Of a stretch of DNA of 43,756 nt, positions 30,231-40,680 are shown piece by piece (positions within the stretch are counted from its first letter, which is position 1; the number at the start of each line of letters is the position of its first letter). Made by a program: the position numbers and the translations under genes. Source of the DNA: Actinomycetes bacterium (GTDB lineage: Bacteria > Actinomycetota > Actinomycetes > Actinomycetales > Cellulomonadaceae); NCBI GenBank assembly GCA_023432565.1, contig JAEYUL010000068.1, forward strand, positions 1-43,756. The letters are read 5' to 3'. The notes under the pieces were generated by a model. It had not been told where the DNA came from and searched no databases. It was given only the letters and a program-made list of their open reading frames with translations.

Positions 30231-31520
30231 TCAGGCGGTGATCCGGTCGAGCACGAGCGGGCCGGCCCCGGTCGAGGCTGCGGGGTCGACGACGATGCCG
30301 CCGACGAGCGCCTCGCGCGCACGCTCGAACCGCTCGGGGATGTCGGTGTGCAGGGTGAGCAGCGGCTGGCCCGCGGTGACACGCTGACCCGGGCGCACGT
30401 GGAGCTGCACGCCCGCACCCGCCTGCACCCGGTCCTCCTTGCGCGCACGTCCGGCGCCGAGGCGCCACGCCGCGACGCCCACGGCGTACGCGTCGAGAGT
30501 CGTGAGCACGCCGTCGGACTCGGCGAGGACCTGGTCGCTCTCGTGCGCGTGCGGCAGCGGCGCGTCCGGGTCGCCGTCCTGGGCCCGGATCATCGCGCGC
30601 CACACGTCCATCGCGCGGCCGTCGGACAGCGCCGCGGCGGGGTCCGCGTCGGGCCGTCCGGCGGCGTCGAGCATCTCGCGCGCGAGGGCGAGCGTGAGCT
30701 CGACGACGTCGGGCGGGCCGCCGCCCGCGAGGACCTCGACCGACTCGCGGACCTCGAGCGCGTTGCCCGCGGTCAGCCCGAGCGGCGTCGACATGTCCGT
30801 GAGCAGGGCGACCGTGGTGACGCCCGCGTCGGTGCCCAGCTCGACCATCGTGCGCGCGAGCTCACGCGCACGCTCCAGGTCCTTCATGAACGCACCGGAG
30901 CCGACCTTCACGTCGAGCACGAGCGAGTCGGTGCCCTCCGCGATCTTCTTGCTCATGATCGAGCTCGCGATGAGCGGGATCGCCTCGACGGTGCCCGTCA
31001 CGTCGCGCAGCGCGTACAGCTTGCGGTCGGCCGGGGCCAACCCGGAACCGGCCTGGCAGATCACGGCACCGACGTCGGCGAGCTGACGCATCATCTCGTC
31101 GTTGCTCAGCGCGGCCCGCCAGCCGCGGATCGACTCGAGCTTGTCGAGCGTGCCGCCCGTGTGACCGAGCCCGCGCCCGGACAGCTGCGGCACCGCGACG
31201 CCGAACACCGCCACCAGCGGCGCGAGCGGCAGGGTGATCTTGTCCCCCACGCCGCCCGTGGAGTGCTTGTCGGCGGTCGGCCGGCCCAGGTCGGCGAACG
31301 ACATGCGCTCGCCCGAGGCGATCATCGCCGCGGTCCACCGTGCGATCTCCGCGCGGTCCATGCCGTTGAGCAGGATTGCCATGTTCAGCGCCGACATCTG
31401 CTCGTCGGCGACCACACCGCGGGTGTACGCGTCGATCACCCAGTCGATCTGCGCGTCGGTCAGCCGACGCCCGTCCCGCTTGGCGACGATGACGTCGACG
31501 GCGTCGAAGGGCTCACTCAT
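30231..31520 (-). CDS. deoA: Thymidine/pyrimidine-nucleoside phosphorylase
   Basis: 429 residues. It splits thymidine or (deoxy)uridine with phosphate to base and (deoxy)ribose-1-phosphate. The family signature and phosphate loop are KHSTGGVGDK (85-94), followed by LSGRGLGHTGGTLDKLESI, SSIMSKKIAEGTDSLVLDVKVGSGAFMK and the C-terminal domain HVRPGQRVTAGQPLLTLHT. All active-site regions seem intact. AGGAG precedes the ATG, which also overlaps the cdd stop (ATGA). The retained K-K-I-A region is shared by thymidine and pyrimidine phosphorylases, so uridine use is possible. Confidence 0.95.
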   Translation of the reverse strand: MSEPFDAVDVIVAKRDGRRLTDAQIDWVIDAYTRGVVADEQMSALNMAILLNGMDRAEIARWTAAMIASGERMSFADLGRPTADKHSTGGVGDKITLPLAPLVAVFGVAVPQLSGRGLGHTGGTLDKLESIRGWRAALSNDEMMRQLADVGAVICQAGSGLAPADRKLYALRDVTGTVEAIPLIASSIMSKKIAEGTDSLVLDVKVGSGAFMKDLERARELARTMVELGTDAGVTTVALLTDMSTPLGLTAGNALEVRESVEVLAGGGPPDVVELTLALAREMLDAAGRPDADPAAALSDGRAMDVWRAMIRAQDGDPDAPLPHAHESDQVLAESDGVLTTLDAYAVGVAAWRLGAGRARKEDRVQAGAGVQLHVRPGQRVTAGQPLLTLHTDIPERFERAREALVGGIVVDPAASTGAGPLVLDRITA

Positions 31521-31921
31521 GACTCTCCTGCTCGTTCGACGAGGTCGTCCGGGCCGAAGGCGTCGGGCAGGACCTGCGTCATGGTTCGGACTCCGCTGAC
31601 GGTCTCCAGCATGAGGCCTGCGCCGCCGTGCTCCCACAGGAGCTGGCGGCAGCGACCGCACGGCATGAGCACGGTTCCGTGCCCGTCCACGCACGTGAAC
31701 GCCACCAGGCGCCCCCCGCCGGACATGACCAGCGCCGAGACCAACGAGCACTCGGCGCACAACGTGACGCCGTAGCTCGCGTTCTCGACGTTGCAGCCCG
31801 AGACCACGCGGCCGTCGTCGACGATCGCCGCCGCACCCACGGGGAACCGCGAGTACGGCACGTAGGCCCGGTGCATCGCCTCGGTCGCGACGGCACGCAG
31901 CGCGTCCCAGTCGACCTGCAT
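31517..31921 (-). CDS. cdd: Cytidine deaminase
   Basis: 134 residues, homotetrameric type. It converts (deoxy)cytidine to (deoxy)uridine, the substrate for DeoA. The zinc site is CNVENASYGVTLCAE (substrate-binding N-x-E, then Cys and catalytic Glu in CAE) and PCGRCRQLL (two Cys ligands). The N-terminal YVPYSRFPVGAA is the usual nucleoside-binding segment. AAGGAG lies 8 bases before the ATG and overlaps the end of the permease gene 5 bp upstream. The operon continues into deoA with a 4-bp overlap. Confidence 0.96.
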   Translation of the reverse strand: MQVDWDALRAVATEAMHRAYVPYSRFPVGAAAIVDDGRVVSGCNVENASYGVTLCAECSLVSALVMSGGGRLVAFTCVDGHGTVLMPCGRCRQLLWEHGGAGLMLETVSGVRTMTQVLPDAFGPDDLVERAGES

Positions 31922-31926
31922 GCGGC

Positions 31927-33222
31927 TCACTCCTTGATGTACGGCACGCCGTCGGCGGCCGGGGCCCGGGACCGTCCGACGAGACCGGCGACAGCCAGGA
32001 TCGTCACGACGTAGGGCAGCATGAGCATGAACTGGCTGGGCACAGGCGCCCCGACGATCGACAGCGCACCCTCGAGGTTCGAGGCGAAGCCGAACAGCAG
32101 CGCGGCGAGCGCGGCGCGGATCGGGTCCCACTTGCCGAAGATGACGGCGGCCAGGGCGATGAAGCCCGCACCCGCGGTCATCTCCTTGCCGAAGCTCGAC
32201 ACCGAGACCACGGTGTAGAACGCACCACCGACGCCGGTGATGGCACCGGCGATCATCAGCGCGCGGTACCGCGTCCGCTCGACCTTGATGCCCACGGTGT
32301 CCGCGGCGCTCGGGTGCTCGCCGACGGCCCGCACCCGCAGGCCCCAGCGCATGCGCATGAGCGCGAACCAGACCGCGGGAACCGCCAGGTACATGATGTA
32401 GACGACGATCGTCTGGTGGAACAGCGCCGGCCCGATCACCGGGATCTTCGAGAGCACCGGGATCGCGATGCGCGAGAACCGCTCGGTGTCGTTGAGGCTC
32501 TCCGCGTTCGGCACGAGGACCTGCGAGTACAGGAAGCTCGTCAGGCCGATCACGAGCACGTTGAGCACGACACCGACGATCACCTGGTTGACCTTGTAGG
32601 TGATCGCGAAGAGCCCGAGCACGAGCGCGACGAGCACGCCTGAGACGATCGCGGCGATGAGGCCGGCGAACGGGCTGCGCGTGACCGAGCCGACGAACGC
32701 GGCCGTGAAGGCGCCCGCGAGCAGCTGGCCCTCGATGGCGATGTTGACGACACCCGCACGCTCACCGATCACGCCGCCGAGCGCGCCGAACACGATCGGC
32801 ACCGACAGCAGCACCGAACCGCCGATCAGGCGGACGGCCGGGATGTCGCTCGCGCTGCCCGCCGCGGCCCAGGCGAGGAACCCGACGAGGAACACGAGGG
32901 CGAACACCAGCGAGATCCACGCCGGGACGGGTCGGCGCCGGCCGACCAGGACGAAGGCGACCGCGGTCGCCACCGCCATGAGCACGACGGTCACCCACGC
33001 GGTCGTCATGCCGGGCACGGTCGCGTCGGGGATCGTGAACAGGTCACCCACGGAGGCGAAGCGGAACGTGGCGTCCCCCTCGCGCGGCGCGGCGAGCAGC
33101 AGGAGGGCGAACAGCCCCGTGACGATCGCGAAGGCGATCGGCGCCTTGCGGCTGACGACCTGGACGTGCCGGTGCGCGCCGGGGCTCGGGGCCGCCGTGG
33201 GTGCGGGTGCCAGGGCGGTCAT
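31927..33222 (-). CDS. Nucleoside ABC transporter permease 2 (NupQ/YufQ-like)
   Basis: 431 residues, with about ten membrane helices of the branched-chain amino-acid-type permease fold (BPD_transp_2). The signature region is GVIGERAGVVNIAIEGQLLAGAF, and the cytoplasmic coupling loop is RMRWGLRVRAVGEHPSAADTVGI. It follows permease 1 with an ATGA overlap and ends 5 bp before cdd. Together with the BMP lipoprotein it fits the nucleoside/purine importer group (Bacillus NupNOPQ, Treponema PnrA). Placement directly before cdd and deoA supports nucleosides as substrate. Confidence 0.92.
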   Translation of the reverse strand: MTALAPAPTAAPSPGAHRHVQVVSRKAPIAFAIVTGLFALLLLAAPREGDATFRFASVGDLFTIPDATVPGMTTAWVTVVLMAVATAVAFVLVGRRRPVPAWISLVFALVFLVGFLAWAAAGSASDIPAVRLIGGSVLLSVPIVFGALGGVIGERAGVVNIAIEGQLLAGAFTAAFVGSVTRSPFAGLIAAIVSGVLVALVLGLFAITYKVNQVIVGVVLNVLVIGLTSFLYSQVLVPNAESLNDTERFSRIAIPVLSKIPVIGPALFHQTIVVYIMYLAVPAVWFALMRMRWGLRVRAVGEHPSAADTVGIKVERTRYRALMIAGAITGVGGAFYTVVSVSSFGKEMTAGAGFIALAAVIFGKWDPIRAALAALLFGFASNLEGALSIVGAPVPSQFMLMLPYVVTILAVAGLVGRSRAPAADGVPYIKE

Positions 33223-34555
33223 CGGGCTGCTCCGTCCGCCGTCGGGGTGGTGGTTGCGGCCATCGCTCCGGCCGCCTGGGACTCGTTCGAGCTCTTCCTG
33301 CCGGAGCGGTGCTTGTCCGGCTGGGGCAGGTGGAAGATCGCGCGGACCAGCGGCGGCGCCGCGATGAACAGCACGATGAGGGACTGGACGACCAGCACGA
33401 TCTCGATCGGGATGCCCTCGCCGGCCTGCATGGCCGAGCCGCCCGCCTTGAACGCTCCGAACAGCAGGCTCGCGAAGAACACGCCGACGGGCTGCGACCC
33501 GCCGAGCAGGGCCACGGTGATCGCGTCGAACCCGACTCCCGCGTCGATGTCGGAGCCGAACCCGTTCGGGATGAGGCCGAGCACCTGCGTCGCCCCGGCG
33601 GCGCCGATCAGCGCGCCGCCGACGAGCATCGAGCCGACGATGGTGCGCGAGACGTTGACGCCCGCGACGCGGCCGGCGTACGGGTTCTCGCCGATGATTC
33701 GGAAGCGGAAACCGAGGCTCGAGCGGTTGAGCAGGAACCACACGAGCACCACGGCGACCAGCGCGACGAGGAAGCCCAGGTGAAGGGGGTACTGCGGGCC
33801 GAAGATGCGCGGCAGGACCGCGGTGCTCGACATGGGCGGCGTCTTGGGGTTCGCCGACCCGGGCGCCTGGAGCAGGCCTGGTGTCGCCAGCATGTAGGAC
33901 AACAGGTAGAACGCGATGTAGTTGAGCATGATCGTGACGATCACCTCGTGCGCACCGGTCGTCGCCTTGAGCACACCGGCGATCCCCGCCCACAGCGCTC
34001 CGGCCACGACACCTGCGGCGACCGCGACCACGATGTGCAGGCCGGCCGGCAGGTCCACCGCGAAGCCGACCCAGCCCGCGGCCGCGGCCGACATGAGCAT
34101 CTGCCCCTGGCCGCCGATGTTGAACAGACCCGAGCGGAAACCGACCGCGACGCCGAGCCCGGCCAGGATCAGCGGGGTCGCGTAGGTCAGCGACTGCGTG
34201 AGCGGCCGGATCGCCTTGGCGAACGTGTCGGCGTCGTAGTTGTAGACCGCGCCGCGGAACAGCGCGGAGTAGGCCCCGCCGACTGCGTCGCCGACGGCGC
34301 TGAGCATGTCGCCGGGACGCGAGAAGAAGTAGCCCGCGGCCGTCTGCACCTCGGGGTCGGTCACCGCGATCATGATCGAACCGGCGAGCACGGCGAGCAG
34401 CACCGCGCCCAGGGCGACCGCCCAGCCGCCCGAGGTGATGCGCGCGAACGCCTGCCGCCACCGGTCGGGTCCGGCGTCCGTCCCGCCGGAGTCAGGGCTC
34501 GTCGGCGCGACCACCCGGTCGGCGGCGCCGCCGGTCGGTGCGCCCTGCGCTGCTG

Positions 34556-34559
<4 letters not shown>
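33219..34559 (-). CDS. Nucleoside ABC transporter permease 1 (NupP/YufP-like)
   Basis: 446 residues, with about ten membrane helices after a ~45-residue cytosolic N-terminus. Family landmarks are GLGVAVGFRSGLFNIGGQGQMLM and the coupling helix FRFRIIGENPYAGRVAGVN. It forms the heterodimeric channel with permease 2. Its start overlaps the ATPase stop (ATGA), and its own stop overlaps the permease 2 start. The C-terminus (~25 residues) is polar and variable. Confidence 0.92.
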
Positions 34560-36076
<1,517 letters not shown>

Positions 36077-36118
36077 GTCCTGATCCTGGTGACTGGCGGC
36101 AGGTGCCGCACGACGACA

Positions 36119-36156
36119 CGCGGCGGGGAGGCGCCACGCAGGGCCTCCCCGCCGCG
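36119..36156 (-). terminator. Attenuating hairpin between the BMP lipoprotein and ATPase genes
   Basis: CGCGGCGGGGAGGC (36119-36132) pairs perfectly over 14 bp with 36143-36156 around a 10-nt loop. It lies inside an operon, a typical place for partial termination or mRNA stabilisation that favours the binding protein. Confidence 0.75.
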
Positions 36157-36177
36157 TCGGGTCTCACAGCGTCGTGA

Positions 36178-37299
36178 TCACTTGCTCAGGTACGAGGTGA
36201 CCTCGATCTTGCCGTCGATGATGTCCTGCTGGAGCTGGGTGACCTCGGCCCACAGCGCCGGGTCGACCTTGTCCTCGAAGTTGTGCAGCGGGGCGAGGCC
36301 GACGCCACCGTTCTCGAGCGTGCCGACGTAGGCCTCGGGGTCCCAGCTGTCCTTGCCGGCGGCGAGAACGGCGTCGTACGCCGAGACGTCCATCTTCTTC
36401 AGGATGGAGGTCAGGACGATGTCCTGCGTCTTGGAGTCCGTCTCGTAGAAGTCGGCGTCGACACCGATCAGCGCGATGTCACGGCCGGAGTCCGCGATGG
36501 CGTCCATGGCGGACTGGTAGATCGGGCCACCGACCGGCAGGATCACGTCGACCCCCTGGTCGATGATCCCGGCCGCGACCTCCTTGGCGCTGTCGTTCGC
36601 CTCGAAGCCGCCGGTGAAGGAGCCCTTGTCGCCGCCCTCGTAGCCGACGACCTGGACCGAGGTGCCCTTGGTCTTGTTGTAGTAGTCGACGCCCTGCTTG
36701 AAGCCGTCCATGAAGATCGTGACGGTCGGGTAGGGCTGGCCGCCGAAGGTGCCGACCTTGCCGGTCTCGGAGTAGCCGGCGGACAGGTAGCCCGCGAGGA
36801 ACGCGGCCTGCGCCGTGTCGTACAGCAGCGGCTTGATGTTCTCGGCGTCCTTGGTGCCGTCGAAGTTGTTGTCCGCTGCGTCGTCGACCAGGATGTAGTG
36901 GATGTCCGGGTTCTCGGTCGCGGACGTCACGGTGTCCGCCGAGAGCGCGAAGCCGACCGAGACGATCGCGTTGCAGCTCTCGGACACGAGGCTCTGCAGG
37001 TTGCCCGGGAAGTCGGCGGCCGAGTCGGACTGCACCTCGGCGAACCCGGCGCCCAGTTCGTCGGCGGCCTTCTTGGTGCCCTCGTAGCTGAGCTGGTTGA
37101 AGCTGCGGTCGTCGAAGCCGCCCGCGTCGGAGACGATGCAGGCCTTGAAGTCGATCGGCTCGACGCTCGGCTCCGCCGACTCGCTCGCCGTGCTGCCGCC
37201 AGCGGGCTCCGTGGCCGTGTCGTCGGGGGCCTCGCCACATGCGGCGAGCGCGAGGGCGACCGCGCCGCTGAGCGCGGCCACCTGGATGAGCTTCTTCAC
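36178..37299 (-). CDS. BMP-family nucleoside-binding lipoprotein
   Basis: 373 residues. The signal peptide MKKLIQVAALSGAVALALAAC ends in a lipobox at Cys21. The mature part is a periplasmic-type binding fold of the basic membrane protein family: FKACIVSDAGGFDDRSFNQLSYEGTK, SVGFALSADTV, HYILVDD, TFGGQPYPTVTIFMDGF, VILPVGGPIYQS and LIGVDAD. BMP proteins such as PnrA bind purine nucleosides, and the conserved Asp and aromatic residues are consistent. The GTG start has AGGAGA upstream. First gene of the nine-gene operon. The 37300-37518 upstream region holds a possible -10, TAGAGT (37398-37393, minus strand), and no other gene. Confidence 0.94.
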   Translation of the reverse strand: MKKLIQVAALSGAVALALAACGEAPDDTATEPAGGSTASESAEPSVEPIDFKACIVSDAGGFDDRSFNQLSYEGTKKAADELGAGFAEVQSDSAADFPGNLQSLVSESCNAIVSVGFALSADTVTSATENPDIHYILVDDAADNNFDGTKDAENIKPLLYDTAQAAFLAGYLSAGYSETGKVGTFGGQPYPTVTIFMDGFKQGVDYYNKTKGTSVQVVGYEGGDKGSFTGGFEANDSAKEVAAGIIDQGVDVILPVGGPIYQSAMDAIADSGRDIALIGVDADFYETDSKTQDIVLTSILKKMDVSAYDAVLAAGKDSWDPEAYVGTLENGGVGLAPLHNFEDKVDPALWAEVTQLQQDIIDGKIEVTSYLSK

Positions 37300-37392
37300 G
37301 CGTCTCTCCTGAGTCTCGTCAGAACACTGACCGGGCCGCCGCGCATCGCGCGTGTGGCACGACCGACGGCCTGGCCGGCATCGATGGTGGGG

Positions 37393-37398
37393 ACTCTA
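37393..37398 (-). promoter_or_regulatory. Possible -10 (TAGAGT) of the nucleoside operon
   Basis: TAGAGT on the minus strand lies about 94 bases before the BMP gene start. No convincing -35 was found. A relatively AT-rich patch (37415-37470) precedes it. Confidence 0.3.
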
Positions 37399-37518
37399 GT
37401 GAGCCGCCGATGACGCACTTGTTACCGGGGAGTATCGGCGCAGGTTCCGTTACGCAGTTGGAACATCCGCCCAGCCGGCGGATGAGCCGTACCGCGATGC
37501 GAGACGGGCATCTGGGAC

Positions 37519-38781
37519 CTACGCGGACGCGTCCGACACCGCGCCGGCACGCACCGCTGCGCGCGCCAGCAGCAGCGCGCCGGCCTCGATCGCGCGCTCG
37601 TCGACGACGAGGTCTCCCTGGTGGATGTCGTACGTGCGCCCGCCCGGCGTACGGGTGCCGAGCCGGGCCATCGCGCCGGGGACGCGCGTGAGGTACCAGG
37701 CGAAGTCCTCGCCGCCGAGCGACTGCTCGGTCAGGTTGACGGCGTCCTCGCCGAGCACGTCACGCGCAGCCGCCTCGAGGACGGTGGTGGCGCGCTCGTC
37801 GTTCTCGACGGGCGGCACGCCACGCTGGTGCCGGATCGCCACCTCGACGCCGTACGGCGCGACGACCTGCTCGACAGCCTCGTGGAACACCTGCGAGGCC
37901 GCCTCCCACGCGCGCACGTCCAGGCAGCGCAGCGTCCCGCGCACCGAGCCCGTGCCGGGGATGACGTTGTGCGCGGTGCCCGCCTGGATCGCACCCCACG
38001 TGAGGTTCACCCCCGAGCGCGGGTCGAGCCGCCGTCCGAGGATCGCCGGGACCTGGGTCACGACCTGCGCCATGGCGTACACGAGGTCGCCCGTCAGGTG
38101 CGGCCGCGACGTGTGACCGCCGTCGCCCGAGAACGTCACCGTGACCTCGTCGCTCGCCGAGGTGATGGGCCCGATCCGGGTGCCCACCTGCCCGACGTCG
38201 ACCTTGGGGTCGCAGTGCACCGCGAAGATCTGCCCGACGCCGTCGAGCCCGCCCGCGGCGATCACGTCGAGCGAACCGCCGGGCTGCACCTCCTCGGCCG
38301 GCTGGAAGATCAGGCGCACACCCGTGGCGAGCTCCCCCGCAGCCGCGAGCTCGGCGAGCGCGAGCCCGGCCCCGAGCACCGCGGTGGTGTGCACGTCGTG
38401 GCCGCACGCGTGCGCGACACCGCGCAGCGTCGACGCCCACGGCAGGCCGCACGCGTCGGCGACGGGCAGCGCGTCGAGGTCGGCACGCAGCGCGATGCGC
38501 CCGCGGCCCGTCTGGACCTGCGACGGGCCGATGTCGCACACGAGGCCGCTGCCCGGCAGCGGGTGCGGCTCGAGCCCCGCCGCACGCAGTCGGTCGGCGA
38601 CGACGCGCGTCGTGCGCTCCTCGGTCCGTGCGAGCTCGGGGTGGGCGTGCAGGTCGCGCCGAATCTCGACGAGCTCGTCGCGCAGCGAGTCGACGAGCCG
38701 GGCGAGCCGCAGCACCGCTGCCGCGGTCGGCGCGGGGCGCAGCGAGTCGAGCGAGGGCACGGACGCAGGCAGGACGGACAC
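37519..38781 (-). CDS. M20-family amidohydrolase/metallopeptidase (AmiA/B-like)
   Basis: 420 residues. M20 zinc enzymes of this group hydrolyse N-acyl amino acids, indole-acetyl or hippurate-type amides. Seen: RRDLHAHPEL, ALRADLDALPV, HACGHDVHTT (metal-binding Cys/His), FQPAEEVQPGG (Glu-Glu) and, in the C-terminal part, LGGEDFAWYLTRVPGAMARLG. A dimerisation domain lies between. No signal peptide is seen. In mycobacteria two paralogues (amiA1, amiB1) lie beside deoD; here one copy sits upstream of the nucleoside operon. The GTG at 38781 follows TAACCT by 6 bases with no ribosome binding site, so it is leaderless-type. TAG stop. Confidence 0.9.
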   Translation of the reverse strand: MSVLPASVPSLDSLRPAPTAAAVLRLARLVDSLRDELVEIRRDLHAHPELARTEERTTRVVADRLRAAGLEPHPLPGSGLVCDIGPSQVQTGRGRIALRADLDALPVADACGLPWASTLRGVAHACGHDVHTTAVLGAGLALAELAAAGELATGVRLIFQPAEEVQPGGSLDVIAAGGLDGVGQIFAVHCDPKVDVGQVGTRIGPITSASDEVTVTFSGDGGHTSRPHLTGDLVYAMAQVVTQVPAILGRRLDPRSGVNLTWGAIQAGTAHNVIPGTGSVRGTLRCLDVRAWEAASQVFHEAVEQVVAPYGVEVAIRHQRGVPPVENDERATTVLEAAARDVLGEDAVNLTEQSLGGEDFAWYLTRVPGAMARLGTRTPGGRTYDIHQGDLVVDERAIEAGALLLARAAVRAGAVSDASA

Positions 38782-38787
38782 CTGGGG

Positions 38788-38793
38788 AGGTTA
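38788..38793 (-). promoter_or_regulatory. -10 element (TAACCT), leaderless M20 gene
   Basis: On the minus strand, TAACCT, then CCCCAG (6 bases), then GTG at 38781. Confidence 0.5.
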
Positions 38794-38873
38794 TCCGCTG
38801 GGGGCCCGGCGGCGCGTGCCGGGTCGCGAGTGCGCACGTGAGCCGGGTGTGCGCGCGGCGCGTCCGGCGCGTG

Positions 38874-40010
38874 CTAGACCAGGTCGTGCCGGCCCGCCGC
38901 GCGCCATGCGTCGACGGCGCCCTTGACGTCCTGCGCGTGGGCGCGCGTGGTCACCAGGAGCGCGTCGGGCGTGTCGACCACGACCGCGTCGGGCACGCCG
39001 ACGACCGAGACCGTCCGGCCCGCACCGGGCACGACGAACGCGCCCGGTGCCGCCAACCGCAGCACCGCGGCGTCGTCGCCCAGGGTCGCGGCCGGCAGCA
39101 GGTCCGCGAGCGAGGCGAAGTCGCCCACGTCGTCCCAGCGGAAGTCGCCCGGCACGACGGCCACGCCGCCCGCCGCCGCGACCGGCTCGGCGATCGCGTG
39201 GTCGATCGCGATCCGGGTCAGGCCGGGCCAGACCCGCTCGAGCACCGCGGCACGCGCGTCGGTGTCCCACACCCGTGCGATCTGCCGCAGACCGGCGGCC
39301 AGGGCGGGGATCTGCTGCGCGAGGTGCTCGAGCAGCACCGCGGCGCGCACCACGAACATGCCCGCGTTCCACCGGTACTCGCCCGTGGCCAGGTACGCCG
39401 CGGCCGTCCGAGCGTCGGGCTTCTCGACGAATCCCGCGACGTGCGCCGCGCTCGGCGCGTCCGCGACGCCCAGCGGCTCCGCCGACCGGATGTAGCCGAA
39501 CGCGGTGGACGGCCCCGTGGCCGTGATCCCGATCGTCACGACGAAGCCGGCACGCGCGGCGGCGACGGCCTCGCGCACCGCGCGCTCGAACTGCGCGGTC
39601 CCCTCGATCACGTGGTCCGCGGCGAACGAGCCGAGCACGACGTCCGGCCCGTGCCGCTCGAGCAGGACCGCGGCGGCCAGGCCGATCGCGGCCATCGAGT
39701 CGCGCGGCGACGGTTCGACGAGCAGTCGTCCGTGCGCCCCGGAGCCGGACAGGCCCGGCACCTGGCGGGCGACCTCGGCCTCGTGCCGCACACCCGTCAC
39801 GACGAGGACGCCCTCGGGACCCGTCAGCGGCGCGAGCCGGTCGACGGTCGCCTGCAGCAGCGTGCGTCCCGACCCGGTGAGGTCGAGCAGGAACTTGGGG
39901 TGCCCTGCGCGGGACAGCGGCCACAGGCGCGTGCCCGCGCCGCCGGCGGGGATCACCGCGTGGAACCCCGGGATGCTCGCGGGCTGCCGGGCGGGCTGGT
40001 CGACAGACAT
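38874..40010 (-). CDS. manC: Mannose-1-phosphate guanylyltransferase
   Basis: 378 residues. It makes GDP-mannose from GTP and mannose-1-phosphate, for mannosylated lipids, glycans and proteins. The nucleotide-binding signature PAGGAGTRLWPLSRAGHPKFLLDL is complete. Also seen are SPRDSMAAIGLAAAVL, SFAADHVIEG (metal Asp), TAFGYIRS, FVEKPDARTA, YRWNAGMFVVRA and FRWDDVGDFASL. There is no C-terminal phosphomannose isomerase domain, so it is monofunctional. In M. tuberculosis the equivalent is called manB (Rv3264c). The ATG at 40010 follows TAGCCT by exactly 7 bases. It is divergent from sdhC. Confidence 0.93.
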   Translation of the reverse strand: MSVDQPARQPASIPGFHAVIPAGGAGTRLWPLSRAGHPKFLLDLTGSGRTLLQATVDRLAPLTGPEGVLVVTGVRHEAEVARQVPGLSGSGAHGRLLVEPSPRDSMAAIGLAAAVLLERHGPDVVLGSFAADHVIEGTAQFERAVREAVAAARAGFVVTIGITATGPSTAFGYIRSAEPLGVADAPSAAHVAGFVEKPDARTAAAYLATGEYRWNAGMFVVRAAVLLEHLAQQIPALAAGLRQIARVWDTDARAAVLERVWPGLTRIAIDHAIAEPVAAAGGVAVVPGDFRWDDVGDFASLADLLPAATLGDDAAVLRLAAPGAFVVPGAGRTVSVVGVPDAVVVDTPDALLVTTRAHAQDVKGAVDAWRAAGRHDLV

Positions 40011-40017
40011 GCGCGCC

Positions 40018-40023
40018 AGGCTA
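40018..40023 (-). promoter_or_regulatory. -10 element (TAGCCT), leaderless manC
   Basis: On the minus strand, TAGCCT, then GGCGCGC (7 bases), then ATG at 40010. Confidence 0.55.
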
Positions 40024-40130
40024 GTTGCTCGCACCCGTCACCGGGCGGCCTCGATCGTCCCGAGGGGGCGGACGACGAGCCGGGGCGCGCGGGCCGGGGA
40101 GACGCCCGAAGCGTGCGGATGTCACCGCTG

Positions 40131-40146
40131 TGTGGCCTTCGTCACA
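40131..40146. promoter_or_regulatory. CRP/GlxR-like site upstream of sdhC
   Basis: TGTGGCCTTCGTCACA matches TGTGA-N6-TCACA with one mismatch. Its centre lies about 68 bases before the predicted transcription start, an activator-type position. Confidence 0.5.
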
Positions 40147-40193
40147 CGATGGTCGCCGGGCCCAGGGTCAGGCGAACGCACTCCCCTGGTGTC

Positions 40194-40201
40194 TATACAG
40201 T
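40194..40201 (+). promoter_or_regulatory. -10 region of the sdh operon (TATACAGT)
   Basis: TATACA (40194-40199) or the overlapping TACAGT (40196-40201) is the best -10 in this gap. It gives a leader of about 50 nt with a Shine-Dalgarno sequence. Confidence 0.5.
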
Positions 40202-40213
40202 GAGAAAGCCCAT

Positions 40214-40231
40214 GGGGACGGAGCCGTCCCC
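40214..40231 (+). other. Leader hairpin of the sdh mRNA
   Basis: GGGGACG (40214-40220) pairs with CGTCCCC (40225-40231) around a 4-nt loop, within an 8-codon leader frame (ATG at 40212, MGTEPSPP). It may affect mRNA stability; regulation is unproven. Confidence 0.4.
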
Positions 40232-40258
40232 TCCCTGACTCGCCAGGAGGCATCCCCC

Positions 40259-40678
40259 GTGTCCGCAGCGCCCACCGCGCCCTCCTCGCCACCGGCGAAG
40301 ACCAAGGCGCCCCTCGGCACCCTCTACCGGGGGCGTGAAGGGATGTGGTCCTGGGTCGCGCACCGCGTCACCGGCGTCGCGATCTTCTTCTTCCTGCTCG
40401 TGCACGTGCTCGACACGTCCCTCGTGCGCGTCTCCCCGGAGGCGTACAACGAGGTGATCGGGACGTACAAGAACCCGGTCATGGGCCTGGGCGAAGCCGG
40501 CCTCGTCGCGGCGATCGTCTTCCACGCCTTCAACGGCGTGCGCATCATGCTCGTGGACTTCTGGGCCAAGGGCCCCCGGTACCAGCGCGTGATGCTCTGG
40601 ATCGTGCTCGCCCTGTTCGTCGTGACCATGGCGGGCTTCCTGCCCCGGCACCTGATGCACGTCTTCGGGGGTGAGTGA
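40259..40678 (+). CDS. sdhC: Succinate dehydrogenase cytochrome b556 subunit
   Basis: 139 residues, three membrane helices. It anchors the complex and helps bind quinone and heme b. Seen: LYRGREGMWSWVAHRVTGVAIFFFLLVHVLDTS, with the S-x-x-H-R-x-T/S-G signature and a heme-ligand His in the first helix (LLVHVLD), and AAIVFHAFNGVRIMLVDF in the second helix. The GTG at 40259 is chosen because AGGAGG lies 8 bases upstream. First gene of sdhCDAB. A CRP/GlxR-like site (40131-40146) and a -10-like TATACA (40194-40199) lie upstream. Confidence 0.94.
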   Translation: MSAAPTAPSSPPAKTKAPLGTLYRGREGMWSWVAHRVTGVAIFFFLLVHVLDTSLVRVSPEAYNEVIGTYKNPVMGLGEAGLVAAIVFHAFNGVRIMLVDFWAKGPRYQRVMLWIVLALFVVTMAGFLPRHLMHVFGGE

Positions 40679-40680
40679 CG

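Noticed and set aside
36173..36183. GTGATCAC near the BMP stop codon as a CRP site
   Set aside because: The half-sites are adjacent with no 6-bp spacer, and it lies at the 3' end of the gene.
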